From the NCBI GenBank assembly GCA_012520995.1, contig JAAYNI010000096.1:1-64000 (forward strand): 64,000 nucleotides of DNA, written 5' to 3'. The translations under genes were made by a program, and so were the position numbers. The stretch is from Candidatus Rifleibacteriota bacterium. GTDB lineage: Bacteria > Muiribacteriota > Ozemobacteria > Ozemobacterales > Ozemobacteraceae. The stretch's first letter is position 1. Each line of letters opens with the position of its first letter. The notes beneath the pieces were generated by a model. That model did no database searches and had not been told where the DNA came from. It saw only the letters and a list, made by a program, of their open reading frames with translations. Below, in pieces: positions 35,148-43,634 of this stretch.

Positions 35148-36518
35148 TTACTGCAGTATGGCGAAGAATAGGAATTTGTGAGGGGCCTTCTTTTCGGTTG
35201 TTTCAATATTTTCTATTGCCCAGCAAAGGATTGCGTTTTCCGTTTTGCGGATTTCAAAACGGTATAGTTTTTCCAGATCGGGATAGTTCGCTATGAGACT
35301 GTTGAGAGCGGTTTCATACTCATGTCTGGTCTGAGGTTTTGGTTCAAAAAGAGAGGCTTCGGCCAAAAGCAATTTGCCATAAAGAGAGAGTTTGGCTTCA
35401 GTTAGGGTTAGTCTTGCCTTGAAAGCATATTTCAGTCTATTGTAAAATTCTTCTTTAGCTTGAAGTTCTTCTTTTGAGAATAGAGCCATTACAGCGGAAC
35501 TGAAGAAAGACATATTTGAAAACTTTTTTTCTGCTTCAAAATGTTTTATCAGGAGTGTGCTGAAATCGCTTCTGTCAGTTGTTTCAGCAGCTTCTGAAAT
35601 GAAATCGTCAACAAGTTTGTTGAATTTTGCCTCTGCAGAGCTGGTAACGGCAAGCTTGTTAAACCATTTGTCATAATATAAAGATTGCATGTCATAATAA
35701 GAAGCTTCTTTTTGCGCCATCATTTTTAGAACTGAAGCTGATTGCTTTTTTTCTGCGGTCATTATTGTTTTCAAGTCAGGAATGTCAGCAATAATTTGAG
35801 TTATTCTTTTAATGAATTGTCGTTTTAGTTCTTTGTTGGCTGAAGGGTCTGAGAGAATCTTTTCTACAGTAAGGTAACCCATGTTTGCTATTTGGGAATT
35901 AAGAGTAGCGGAGGTGGCAAAATCTAAGAGAGGGTCTGATTCCAGGGTCTTCAAAAGATAATATTTCAGTCCGATGAAATATAGCTTGAAAGAGCCTTCG
36001 TAGTCGCCTAAAGATGTCATATAGGCCATTACGTGGCTAAGGGGTTTTCCTAGATTCTGAATTTGAAGCTCAGATTGTTTTTGAAATCTATTTTTCAATG
36101 CTTTCAGGGGATATTCAGCATCCTCTGTTTGAGCGGGGATTTCCTCGAGTATTGAGTTGTAATTCGCAATTAAATCCTCCAGATCTTCGGCGTAGCTTCC
36201 GTATAAATCTTCGCCAGCTTTTACAATTTGATCAAAGTGCAGCTTAAGCTCTTTGCTGAAGTTTTGTTCCGCATTTGAAGTTGATTCATCAGAGATTGTG
36301 AAGTTGCTCTGAGGAAATTCAAGGTTTGCAATATCGCCTAGTTCTGATGTCCACTCAGACATTTTGCTGGTAAAAGCCTCAGATGAATTTTTGGAGTATA
36401 CAAGCTTTTCAAATGGATTATTAGGCTCAATTGATAGAAAATTGAAAATGGACCAAGCTATGATAATTGCACAGAAGATAATGAGGGAGAAGATCCCTGA
36501 GTAGATTCTTTTTTTCAT
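35148..36518 (-). CDS. Membrane-anchored helical protein, function unknown
   Basis: A 456-residue protein with one N-terminal membrane helix (IYSGIFSLIIFCAIIIAWSI) and a long, predominantly helical, Lys/Glu/Leu-rich extracytoplasmic part without recognised domains or repeats. The ATG at 36518 follows an AGAGG-type ribosome site. It lies 30 bases downstream of a second unknown gene on the same strand, so the two probably form an operon. Its stop is followed by the dapA promoter region. Confidence 0.55.
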   Translation of the reverse strand: MKKRIYSGIFSLIIFCAIIIAWSIFNFLSIEPNNPFEKLVYSKNSSEAFTSKMSEWTSELGDIANLEFPQSNFTISDESTSNAEQNFSKELKLHFDQIVKAGEDLYGSYAEDLEDLIANYNSILEEIPAQTEDAEYPLKALKNRFQKQSELQIQNLGKPLSHVMAYMTSLGDYEGSFKLYFIGLKYYLLKTLESDPLLDFATSATLNSQIANMGYLTVEKILSDPSANKELKRQFIKRITQIIADIPDLKTIMTAEKKQSASVLKMMAQKEASYYDMQSLYYDKWFNKLAVTSSAEAKFNKLVDDFISEAAETTDRSDFSTLLIKHFEAEKKFSNMSFFSSAVMALFSKEELQAKEEFYNRLKYAFKARLTLTEAKLSLYGKLLLAEASLFEPKPQTRHEYETALNSLIANYPDLEKLYRFEIRKTENAILCWAIENIETTEKKAPHKFLFFAILQ

Positions 36519-36548
36519 TATTAGACCTCTGATTTACCAACTTTGCTT

Positions 36549-37277
36549 CTATTGATTGGCCTTTACAATAAATTCGTCCAGCCATCCGTGATAACCTTCT
36601 TCTATCCAATGGTTTTCGGTTCTTTCTAAAACAGCTGATGCCTTCTCGGACAAATCAGGATAATGCTTTTTCAGTTCGTCATTAGAGGGTTCGCCTCTCA
36701 GCCCGGGAACGCAAAGCCAATCGGTATAAAATTTCTCTGTTTTGAGTTTGTCGGCGATTTTGGCAAGCCAAGTGCCGTAGGTCTTACCTCCGTTCCAGTT
36801 TTTGCTCCAGATATATTTTATAGGAATTTGATTGACCAAAAAAATCTCCGAAACGGCATATTCATTTTCAGCAAGGATTACAAGAAGTTTTATTTCCTTA
36901 TTTCTAGCAAGAAATTTGCTAAAGAAGATTTTGCCGGAGTGTTCGAAGTTGTCGTAAATTCTGTTTGGTTTCTCAAGTTGTCCTAGATACTCTGTGCTTA
37001 GGCATTCCAAGGAACCGTGAAAGAATGCGTCGTCTTGCCAAAGGTCCGACATGTCTTCGTATTCCATGTAAAAGTTAACATCGGTGTGTACAAAGAGATC
37101 GGGCATTTCTGAAAATTCTGGCTCAATATTGCTCTGAGAGTCTCCCTTCATGCGTGAGGTTAAGGGGAGCCTGCCTGAAGTGAAATAATCTATGTTGCTC
37201 AAATCAAGTCCAGCCGAGGGATAATAGCAAATGTTTTGGCTCTCGGACAAGATATCTAAAACTTTGTTTTTTGTCAT
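36549..37277 (-). CDS. Cytoplasmic protein of unknown function (YYPSAGxD motif)
   Basis: A 242-residue soluble protein. The N-terminal phrase ICYYPSAGLDLSNIDYF resembles a motif I associate with an uncharacterised family in anaerobes, but I cannot name it. No signal peptide or membrane segment is seen. The start at 37277 is well supported by AAGGAGA seven bases upstream. It precedes the membrane-anchored gene at 36518 by 30 bases. No function is inferred. Confidence 0.55.
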   Translation of the reverse strand: MTKNKVLDILSESQNICYYPSAGLDLSNIDYFTSGRLPLTSRMKGDSQSNIEPEFSEMPDLFVHTDVNFYMEYEDMSDLWQDDAFFHGSLECLSTEYLGQLEKPNRIYDNFEHSGKIFFSKFLARNKEIKLLVILAENEYAVSEIFLVNQIPIKYIWSKNWNGGKTYGTWLAKIADKLKTEKFYTDWLCVPGLRGEPSNDELKKHYPDLSEKASAVLERTENHWIEEGYHGWLDEFIVKANQ

Positions 37278-37339
37278 GTTAATCTCCTTCTCTTATTTAA
37301 AACTAACACACAAGAAGCAGAGAAAAAAGACAAAGATTT

Positions 37340-37535
37340 TTAACCGTTTGAAAACAGGAATTAGTGATTAGGGATAGGCATATTAAAACTCGCCACCCGC
37401 CACCTACCACTCGTCACGGTGCAGCTGCTGAGCCTTAAAAGCATGAAAAGCTTGTTGGGTTGGTTGCTGCAAAACAGGCAACTTTTTAATGTTATGCAGC
37501 ACTAATGTTGTTTTTGCATGTTTTTCTAGTTTAGA
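37340..37535 (-). repeat. Composite intergenic repeat, copy 6 (partial, reverse)
   Basis: The block CTCGCCACCCGCCACCTACC followed by ACTCGTCACGGTGCAGCTGC occupies about 37389-37428; it closely matches the blocks at 17.1 and 40.5 kb. The rest of this gap (37278-37539) is A/T-rich without a recognisable gene. Confidence 0.65.
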
Positions 37536-37539
37536 AAAA

Positions 37540-37824
37540 TTATGCGGTTTTTTGTTTGCTTGTTGCGAGTTTTTCCTTTTGGGTTTTGCTCATTTTTTTT
37601 ATAGCCAGCTCACGTTTTAAAGCATTTGATTTTGAAGGGACTTCTTCGCTATAAAGGATTTTTACGGGAAGGCGAGCTTTTGTATATTTTGCTCCTTTGC
37701 CTGTATTATGAGTTTCCAGACGAGCTTTTAAGTTCTTGGTTATACCAGTGTAGAGCGTTCCGTCTGAACATCTGAGTATATATACGAACCAAACTTTGTC
37801 AGGAGCTTCTTGTTTTTCTTGCAC
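37540..37824 (-). CDS. GIY-YIG nuclease-fold protein (YhbQ/UPF0213-like)
   Basis: A 94-residue single-domain GIY-YIG protein: [20 protein letters not shown] contains the V-Y-I...Y-T-G core, followed by the conserved Arg and KGAKYTKAR. Small stand-alone members of this type resemble YhbQ and have poorly defined roles, possibly in DNA repair. The start is a GTG at 37824 without a clear ribosome site; it lies five bases after the stop of the caspase-like gene, so translation may be coupled. Confidence 0.88.
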   Translation of the reverse strand: MQEKQEAPDKVWFVYILRCSDGTLYTGITKNLKARLETHNTGKGAKYTKARLPVKILYSEEVPSKSNALKRELAIKKMSKTQKEKLATSKQKTA

Positions 37825-37829
37825 AGCGC

Positions 37830-38639
37830 TTAATAATGATTGTGGCTATATGAATAAAGATTCACAGGGTTTACCAAAAGTATATTTTTTCTTTTGTGAA
37901 CTTCAGCTTCATAGTTTTCCTTGATAGTCGACCAGTCAGCCAAGTTAAGCAGGTCTGTTATAAAGTTAACCACTCTCACATCATCATAGAGATTAAATAC
38001 TGGATATTCCACTGTAACAAGCTCAATGGGTGCTTTGCATTCTTGGAATCTTTTGTTCCAAGCCTTTCTGAAGTGCCCTTCTGAGTCACAGCAGTTTAAA
38101 AGCACAATTTTATGGACGGGCGGAAAAGAAGTGTTTTTCAAATGGTAATCATCAGCTTTTACATATTTGTACGGTTTATGGCTTCTGTCTTCTACAACAT
38201 AGCCGTCACCTGACCTGAAGATATCTTCTTGTCCTTCAAAAGCCATTCCTCTTCCATATCTGCCGTGGCCTGAATATATGACTAAGTCGATGGTGGGATC
38301 CTCCAGAGCGTTTTTAAAAATCTCTTTGGCTCCGCTGGTTATAGGGCTGCACATGCCTACTTCTATTCTTACGGGACGACCTTGGAAGTAGAAATATTTA
38401 CCGTTGAGAGCATCCAAAGTTGGAATTACGTTCAGAATAGTTTCTTTCGGATGTTCCCAGCCCCAGAAAACATAGATCCTGAAGAGGCCATCTCCGAACA
38501 TTTGGTGATACGCGGGCCATCCGCTGACTTTTATATTGTTTTGTCCTCTTTTTGGATTCTTTCTGAAGGTCGAACCATTAAGAAAGATCGCAATAGTAAA
38601 AAGCAACAAGAAAGAGGATATATATACTTTTCTTTTCAT
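37830..38639 (-). CDS. Exported protein with a caspase-fold-like (clan CD) His/Cys pair, function unknown
   Basis: A 269-residue protein with a signal peptide or signal anchor ([19 protein letters not shown]). Two segments match the arrangement of clan CD cysteine peptidases (caspase, gingipain, CHAT): a hydrophobic strand ending in His-Gly, [14 protein letters not shown] near residue 138, and a second strand ending in Cys, [15 protein letters not shown] near 185. These would be the catalytic His and Cys. The rest shows no recognised domain. Peptidase activity is an inference from the motif spacing. It begins a short operon with the GIY-YIG gene, and no clear ribosome site precedes its ATG. 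Confidence 0.6.
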   Translation of the reverse strand: MKRKVYISSFLLLFTIAIFLNGSTFRKNPKRGQNNIKVSGWPAYHQMFGDGLFRIYVFWGWEHPKETILNVIPTLDALNGKYFYFQGRPVRIEVGMCSPITSGAKEIFKNALEDPTIDLVIYSGHGRYGRGMAFEGQEDIFRSGDGYVVEDRSHKPYKYVKADDYHLKNTSFPPVHKIVLLNCCDSEGHFRKAWNKRFQECKAPIELVTVEYPVFNLYDDVRVVNFITDLLNLADWSTIKENYEAEVHKRKNILLVNPVNLYSYSHNHY

Positions 38640-38732
38640 AGAGATTGAATCGGCAAAAACTATGTTTTCGTTTATTTTTTTTGTCCCATTTTCTTAATTC
38701 GCTTGATTATAAGGAAAGAAAGTGAGGAAAAT

Positions 38733-40268
38733 ATGTTTTCAGTAGTTAATTCTTCGATTGTTTCAGGCATAAATGTGATTCCCGTATCAGTTGAAACAGA
38801 TGTTTCCGGGGGCTTGCCTCGTTTTGATATAGTGGGGTTGGCAGATACTTCTGTTTCTGAATCTAGGCTTCGTATCAGAAGCGCTCTGAAAAATTCAGGT
38901 TATACATTTCCGGCTGCTAAAATATTGGTGAATTTGGCTCCGGCTGATCAGCCAAAAGAAGGTTCTGGTCTAGATTTAGCCATAGTAGTAGGTATTTTGG
39001 CTTCAAATGGAATTTTGCCTGCAAAAGCCTTGTCGGAACTGGTTTTTGTGGGTGAGCTAGGCCTTAATGGCGATTTGAAGCATACTAAGGCGGTTTTGCC
39101 TATAGCTTTGGAGGCGGTTCAGCGAAAATATAAAGGCATAGTTTTGCCTTCTCCTAATGCAGGTGAAGCTTCAGCTGTTCCAAATCTTGATGTTTACGCA
39201 TTTGACAACTTAAAAGATATAGTTGAATCCTTTAAAAAGTCTGATATTTCTGACAAGAGAGTTAACAAGACTTCAAAAAAGGATTTCTCAGGGAATCAAG
39301 TCACGGAACTCATAGATATGGCTGCGATCAAAGGCCAGACTTCAGCAAGACGCGCTTTGGAGATAGCTGCGGCAGGTTCTCATAACATAATATTTACAGG
39401 GCCTCCAGGTTCAGGGAAAACTATGCTTGCGAGAGCTTTGCCTTCCATTATGCCGCCATTGACTTTTGACGAAGCGCTGGATATAACACGTATTTATAGC
39501 GTAAAAGGGCTTTTGCCTCCTGGAAGCGGTCTTTTGACTGCCAGGCCTTTCAGGGACCCTCACCATACTATTTCTGATGTTGCTTTGATTGGGGGCGGAA
39601 GAATACCTGTGCCTGGTGAAGTGACTTTAGCTCATAACGGAGTGCTGTTCTTAGATGAATTGCCTGAGTTCAGGCGTTTTGTTTTAGAAGTTTTGAGAGA
39701 GCCTTTGACAGCAGGGACAGTTTCCATTTCGAGAGCCAGCGGAGCAAGTGTGTTTCCTGCCAATTTTTTGCTGGCTGCGGCAATGAATCCTTGTCCTTGC
39801 GGATTTGTTACAGATCCGCAACGAGAATGCATTTGTACCAGAAATCAGCTGGCTCGCTATAAGCAAAAAGTTTCAGGGCCGCTTTTGGATAGAATAGACT
39901 TGCAAATACATGTGCCAAGGCTTACTCCCTCTGAATTGGCACAGAAAGAAGCGGGAGAGTCCTCAGAAACTGTTCGGAAAAGAGTTCTTAAGGCTATAGA
40001 AATACAACGTTCAAGGACTGAATGCGGAGGGGTTTTGAATGGCAAGCTTTCTTCTGAAAATTTAGAGAAAAAATGCCATTTGGAAAGCGATGCCAAAGCT
40101 TTGCTTCTTAAAGCAGCAGAAAGGTTTTTGATGTCTGCAAGATCCTATGATAAGACCGTGAAAATAGCTAGAACCATAGCTGATCTTGACGAAGCTGACA
40201 GTATTACATGTCTTCATGTTTCGGAAGCTCTTACTTTTAAAACTGCCGATCTCTTTTCGCCACTATAA
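38733..40268 (+). CDS. comM: ComM/YifB family Mg-chelatase-like ATPase
   Basis: A 511-residue AAA+ protein of the ComM/YifB type, a helicase that aids branch migration during integration of transforming DNA. The N-terminal ChlI-like domain begins MFSVVNSSIVSGINVIPVSV. Walker A is GPPGSGKTMLARALP near 218, Walker B is VLFLDELPEF, and a Cys-rich CPCGFVTDPQRECIC segment sits near 370 as in the family. The ATG at 38733 has GAGG nearby and gives the family length; a TTG 30 bases earlier is less likely. It is transcribed divergently from the caspase-like gene. Confidence 0.95.
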   Translation: MFSVVNSSIVSGINVIPVSVETDVSGGLPRFDIVGLADTSVSESRLRIRSALKNSGYTFPAAKILVNLAPADQPKEGSGLDLAIVVGILASNGILPAKALSELVFVGELGLNGDLKHTKAVLPIALEAVQRKYKGIVLPSPNAGEASAVPNLDVYAFDNLKDIVESFKKSDISDKRVNKTSKKDFSGNQVTELIDMAAIKGQTSARRALEIAAAGSHNIIFTGPPGSGKTMLARALPSIMPPLTFDEALDITRIYSVKGLLPPGSGLLTARPFRDPHHTISDVALIGGGRIPVPGEVTLAHNGVLFLDELPEFRRFVLEVLREPLTAGTVSISRASGASVFPANFLLAAAMNPCPCGFVTDPQRECICTRNQLARYKQKVSGPLLDRIDLQIHVPRLTPSELAQKEAGESSETVRKRVLKAIEIQRSRTECGGVLNGKLSSENLEKKCHLESDAKALLLKAAERFLMSARSYDKTVKIARTIADLDEADSITCLHVSEALTFKTADLFSPL

Positions 40269-40329
40269 CAGATACTGCCTGGGGATTTTTGGCTAGTGTG
40301 GACTGTCCAAAACTAGCAAAAAACTTAGA

Positions 40330-40583
40330 AGTTGAAATAACGTGCCTCCTAGAATAGCCATAAACAGCGAGTTTTTGAAATTGCAAAATCACAAAAATTG
40401 AAAAAAATGAGTTTTTGGACAGCCTGCTCCCTGTTTATAGTTTATAATTTCTAATTTAATTAAGCTCGCCACCCGCCACGCACCACTCATCACGGCATGA
40501 TCTTATAAGTGGATATTGTCTTGTGAATTTTGAAAGGCTGACAGGAAAGTTTTAGAGAAAATACAGCTCTGGGGTGCTGGCGT
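40330..40583 (-). repeat. Composite intergenic repeat, copy 7 (reverse)
   Basis: In reverse order: CTGCTCCCTG near 40425, TTTCTAATTTAATTAAGCTC, CGCCACCCGCCACGCACCAC at 40466-40485, TGATCTTATAAGTGGATATT, GTCTTGTGAATTTTGAAAGG and GGAAAGTTTTAGAGAAAATA near 40544-40563. This is nearly the exact reverse complement of the first half of the 19.6 kb copy, including the A/T-rich linker. Confidence 0.75.
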
Positions 40584-40667
40584 GTGCTCTTCTTTTTGCT
40601 TGTTACTCTCTCTGTGCTGTGCTATCCTCTTTTGTTAACGAGCTACATCTATAGGAAAAGCGATATT

Positions 40668-43634
40668 ATGGCTAAAAGAAAATCAGCTGTCCGGCAGGTG
40701 ACATCAACTTCAGAGGCAAACGATACATATTTTTCACATTATGAAAAATATAGTGTTTTACCGTTAATTCTTCTGCTTATTTATATTTTTATTATGCCGT
40801 TTCTTTTTTCCGGGGAGTATACAGAAAACTTTCTTACTCCTAAGGAGTTTTTTACAAAGACTTTCTTATCTTATGTTTTTGGACTTTGTTTTATTTTCTT
40901 GTTTTATGTTACTAGCAAACAAGAAAGTATAAAAATTAAAATTCCCTATTTAAAATCTTTAGGCGCACTGCTTTTATTTTTTCTTGTTTCCTTGTTATGG
41001 GGAAATGGAAGTGTTTCGGCGTCATTAAGAGATTTTCAGGAAACATTTGTAGTTCTTACCCTGATCCCGTTTCTCTTTTTGCTGCTTCGCAATCGTCTTG
41101 CAGTTCGGATATTGCTTTGGGTTATGGTTTTAGCTGGAGTTTTAACATCCGCTCTTGGGATAATGGAATCTCGCAATTGGTTCTTGCGCTTTGATACACC
41201 TGTGGATAGTTCTGAGCATGAACTTATGCGGAAGACTTCTCCAGAGAAATATATTGAAATGATGAAGCTGTATCCTCAGAAGCCTTTTCCAAGATTTACA
41301 TTTGCTAAGAAAGAATTTGAAAGAAATAATGTAAAATATCCGTATTGCTATACTTCCAAATATATTCCATTCTTTCCGATGCTGGTTTCTAAGGGTTATG
41401 GGATGGGGCAAATAGTTTCGACTTTTGGTAATCGAAATTATTTAGGCACCTTTGCAATGTTTGTTTTCTTTTTGGCTTTAGGACTATTTTTGTCTACTAA
41501 CTCAGAGCTGGAAAGAATTTTTGCTTTTCTGGCCTCTTTTGTGCTTTTTTGGGGATTACTTGTTACCAAATGTCGAGCCGCATTTTTGGCAATCTTTGTA
41601 GCAGTTCTTTTTATGCTGATTCTTATTTGGCTCTATGACAGAAACTTCAAGTGGCTTTTAAACAACGGTCGCAAGCTGTTTTTTTATACTATTGGCTTTG
41701 TGTTGTTGCTTGCTATGACTTATTTGTCGATAATCAAAGAACCGCAAAAAACACCTTTGCCCAAGACAGAGCTCGCGTCTGATGCAGCTTCTTTAGCATC
41801 GGATACCTCTATAGGAGAAGATCCGCGAAATTTGAAAGACAAGCTAAGGAACATGTTTACTTTGGCAAGAACAGTCAATACTTATGAGCGCTTATGGGTG
41901 TGGCAAGTGACTGTATCTTCAATAACAGAGGACATTTTTTCTGCGATTCTGGGGAAGGGCTTTGGAACTTTTAAGCACTTTTTTCCCTTTTTACAGCCAA
42001 AAGTTCTGAGCGAAAAGAATAAAACTACTTTTACTTCTGTTACTTTCAGGCAGGCTCACAACGAATGGCTACAAGCTTTTTCTGAAATTGGTCTTTTAGG
42101 CCTAGTGCTTTTGCTGTGGTTTTTATCTGAGGTTTTTGCATTGTCTAGAAGAGCAATCAGAAATTCGGTTTACTCCACTTCTGAAGGTTCGCTTAAAGGT
42201 GACGCGCTTCTTTTGATTTCTCTTTTAACAGCTCTTTTTGCTCAGTTTGTAGCTTCTGTTCCCGACTTTCCTTTTCACCGTATTGAAACGGCGGTTTATG
42301 CGGTGGTGGTTTTTGCTGTAATCGCTGTCTTGGCTGAAAACAACCTTTTTTCAGACGATGCTTCCGAAAACGGAATTGAAGAATCAAAAGTATTCACTTT
42401 ATCATTTGGGCAGCGAATAGCTTTTAGTAACTTTTTAATGATTTTGGCAGTTTATTTCCTTGTTTATGGCACTTTGGAAAACTCCAGAATGGATGCGGAC
42501 AAACTTGTCAGAGAGACTGCTTCAAATTACCCTGCGGAGTGGGTTAGTCGTATTCCTGAAAAAGCAAAAGAAGCCATTGAAAAGTTGCAGAAGGCTATAG
42601 AAATGGATCCGGTTCCAGGTGATCCATATCTTAAGCTGGCAAGATATCAAATATTGGTTAAAGAACATCAGGATGCTTTAAACTCTGTAAACAAGGCTTA
42701 TGTGAATATTAACTTCAATGCGCGTTCCACCTATTTTGCTGTGGATTTTCTTAAAATGAATGTTAACTATGTGCTGGGGAATTATGAACAGGCTCTCGAA
42801 TCGGCAAAACGAATGGTATACCTTTCTTGCGGCGATGTTAGAGCATCATATATCATAGTAATGTCTAATATTTTGTCAGATATCATCCAAAAAGTCGGTC
42901 TTGAACAAGACTTCATGAGAGAAGCTATTGCTTTTGCTATAACGTCTTTGAAGGATTCTCTTTACTATATTGAAAGACAGCTTGAAAGCGAGCCGACTAA
43001 TGAAAACAATGCTCAGCGTTTGCAAGTATTGCATAATCTTTACAAATTTTCCTATGCGGTTGGCAATTTTGAAGATACTATCAACTATACTTCCGCTTTT
43101 ACTCAAACAGCTGGCATAGACGAGCGACAGCGGCAAGAAGCCCTTGCATTCTCAAAAGCTGCGGTTGCAGAGTTGGAAGGAAAAGCTGTCTTTTTTGGTA
43201 GACACTCTGACAAGCAGGAAGAAAAAGACAGCCTTACTAAAAAGAAACTATCCGAAGTTTCTTTTGAAAACTCAGAAAATCGTGATAAAGCTCTATCTTT
43301 GCTCAAAAAAGCTGAAAACGCTTATAAAAAAGAAAATTTATTGCTGGCTTTGGACAGCTTAGAAGAAGCTTGGCAACTGGAGTTTTCGGATGATAAGCTT
43401 AAACTTGAAATCACTTCTTTTCTAAACAGAATCGGATTCGCTCTGAGCACTTTTTCGGAGCATCTTATTCAAACTGCCAGCTATACTGAGGCGGCAGCTT
43501 TTATTGGATTGCTGAAAGAAAGACCGTATTTTGCTGAATCTCCTCAGTTTAAGCAAAATGTTTTATCTCTGGAGAAAATGTTGAAAGAAAAACAATACAA
43601 GATGAATAATGAAAGAAGAATCCATGAAAACTAA
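40668..43634 (+). CDS. O-antigen ligase-like membrane protein with C-terminal TPR region
   Basis: A 988-residue protein. Residues about 20-620 hold some ten or more membrane helices with the Wzy_C/WaaL signature QAHNEWLQAFSEIGLLGLVL near 470. After the last helix near residue 600, the remaining part is soluble and made of tetratricopeptide-like helix pairs (AKEAIEKLQKAIEMDPVPGD). The family joins or polymerises surface glycans at the outer face of the inner membrane; the acceptor is unknown. The ATG at 40668 follows AGGAAA; an earlier GTG lies in the composite repeat. Its last 11 bases overlap the next gene. Confidence 0.8.
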   Translation: MAKRKSAVRQVTSTSEANDTYFSHYEKYSVLPLILLLIYIFIMPFLFSGEYTENFLTPKEFFTKTFLSYVFGLCFIFLFYVTSKQESIKIKIPYLKSLGALLLFFLVSLLWGNGSVSASLRDFQETFVVLTLIPFLFLLLRNRLAVRILLWVMVLAGVLTSALGIMESRNWFLRFDTPVDSSEHELMRKTSPEKYIEMMKLYPQKPFPRFTFAKKEFERNNVKYPYCYTSKYIPFFPMLVSKGYGMGQIVSTFGNRNYLGTFAMFVFFLALGLFLSTNSELERIFAFLASFVLFWGLLVTKCRAAFLAIFVAVLFMLILIWLYDRNFKWLLNNGRKLFFYTIGFVLLLAMTYLSIIKEPQKTPLPKTELASDAASLASDTSIGEDPRNLKDKLRNMFTLARTVNTYERLWVWQVTVSSITEDIFSAILGKGFGTFKHFFPFLQPKVLSEKNKTTFTSVTFRQAHNEWLQAFSEIGLLGLVLLLWFLSEVFALSRRAIRNSVYSTSEGSLKGDALLLISLLTALFAQFVASVPDFPFHRIETAVYAVVVFAVIAVLAENNLFSDDASENGIEESKVFTLSFGQRIAFSNFLMILAVYFLVYGTLENSRMDADKLVRETASNYPAEWVSRIPEKAKEAIEKLQKAIEMDPVPGDPYLKLARYQILVKEHQDALNSVNKAYVNINFNARSTYFAVDFLKMNVNYVLGNYEQALESAKRMVYLSCGDVRASYIIVMSNILSDIIQKVGLEQDFMREAIAFAITSLKDSLYYIERQLESEPTNENNAQRLQVLHNLYKFSYAVGNFEDTINYTSAFTQTAGIDERQRQEALAFSKAAVAELEGKAVFFGRHSDKQEEKDSLTKKKLSEVSFENSENRDKALSLLKKAENAYKKENLLLALDSLEEAWQLEFSDDKLKLEITSFLNRIGFALSTFSEHLIQTASYTEAAAFIGLLKERPYFAESPQFKQNVLSLEKMLKEKQYKMNNERRIHEN

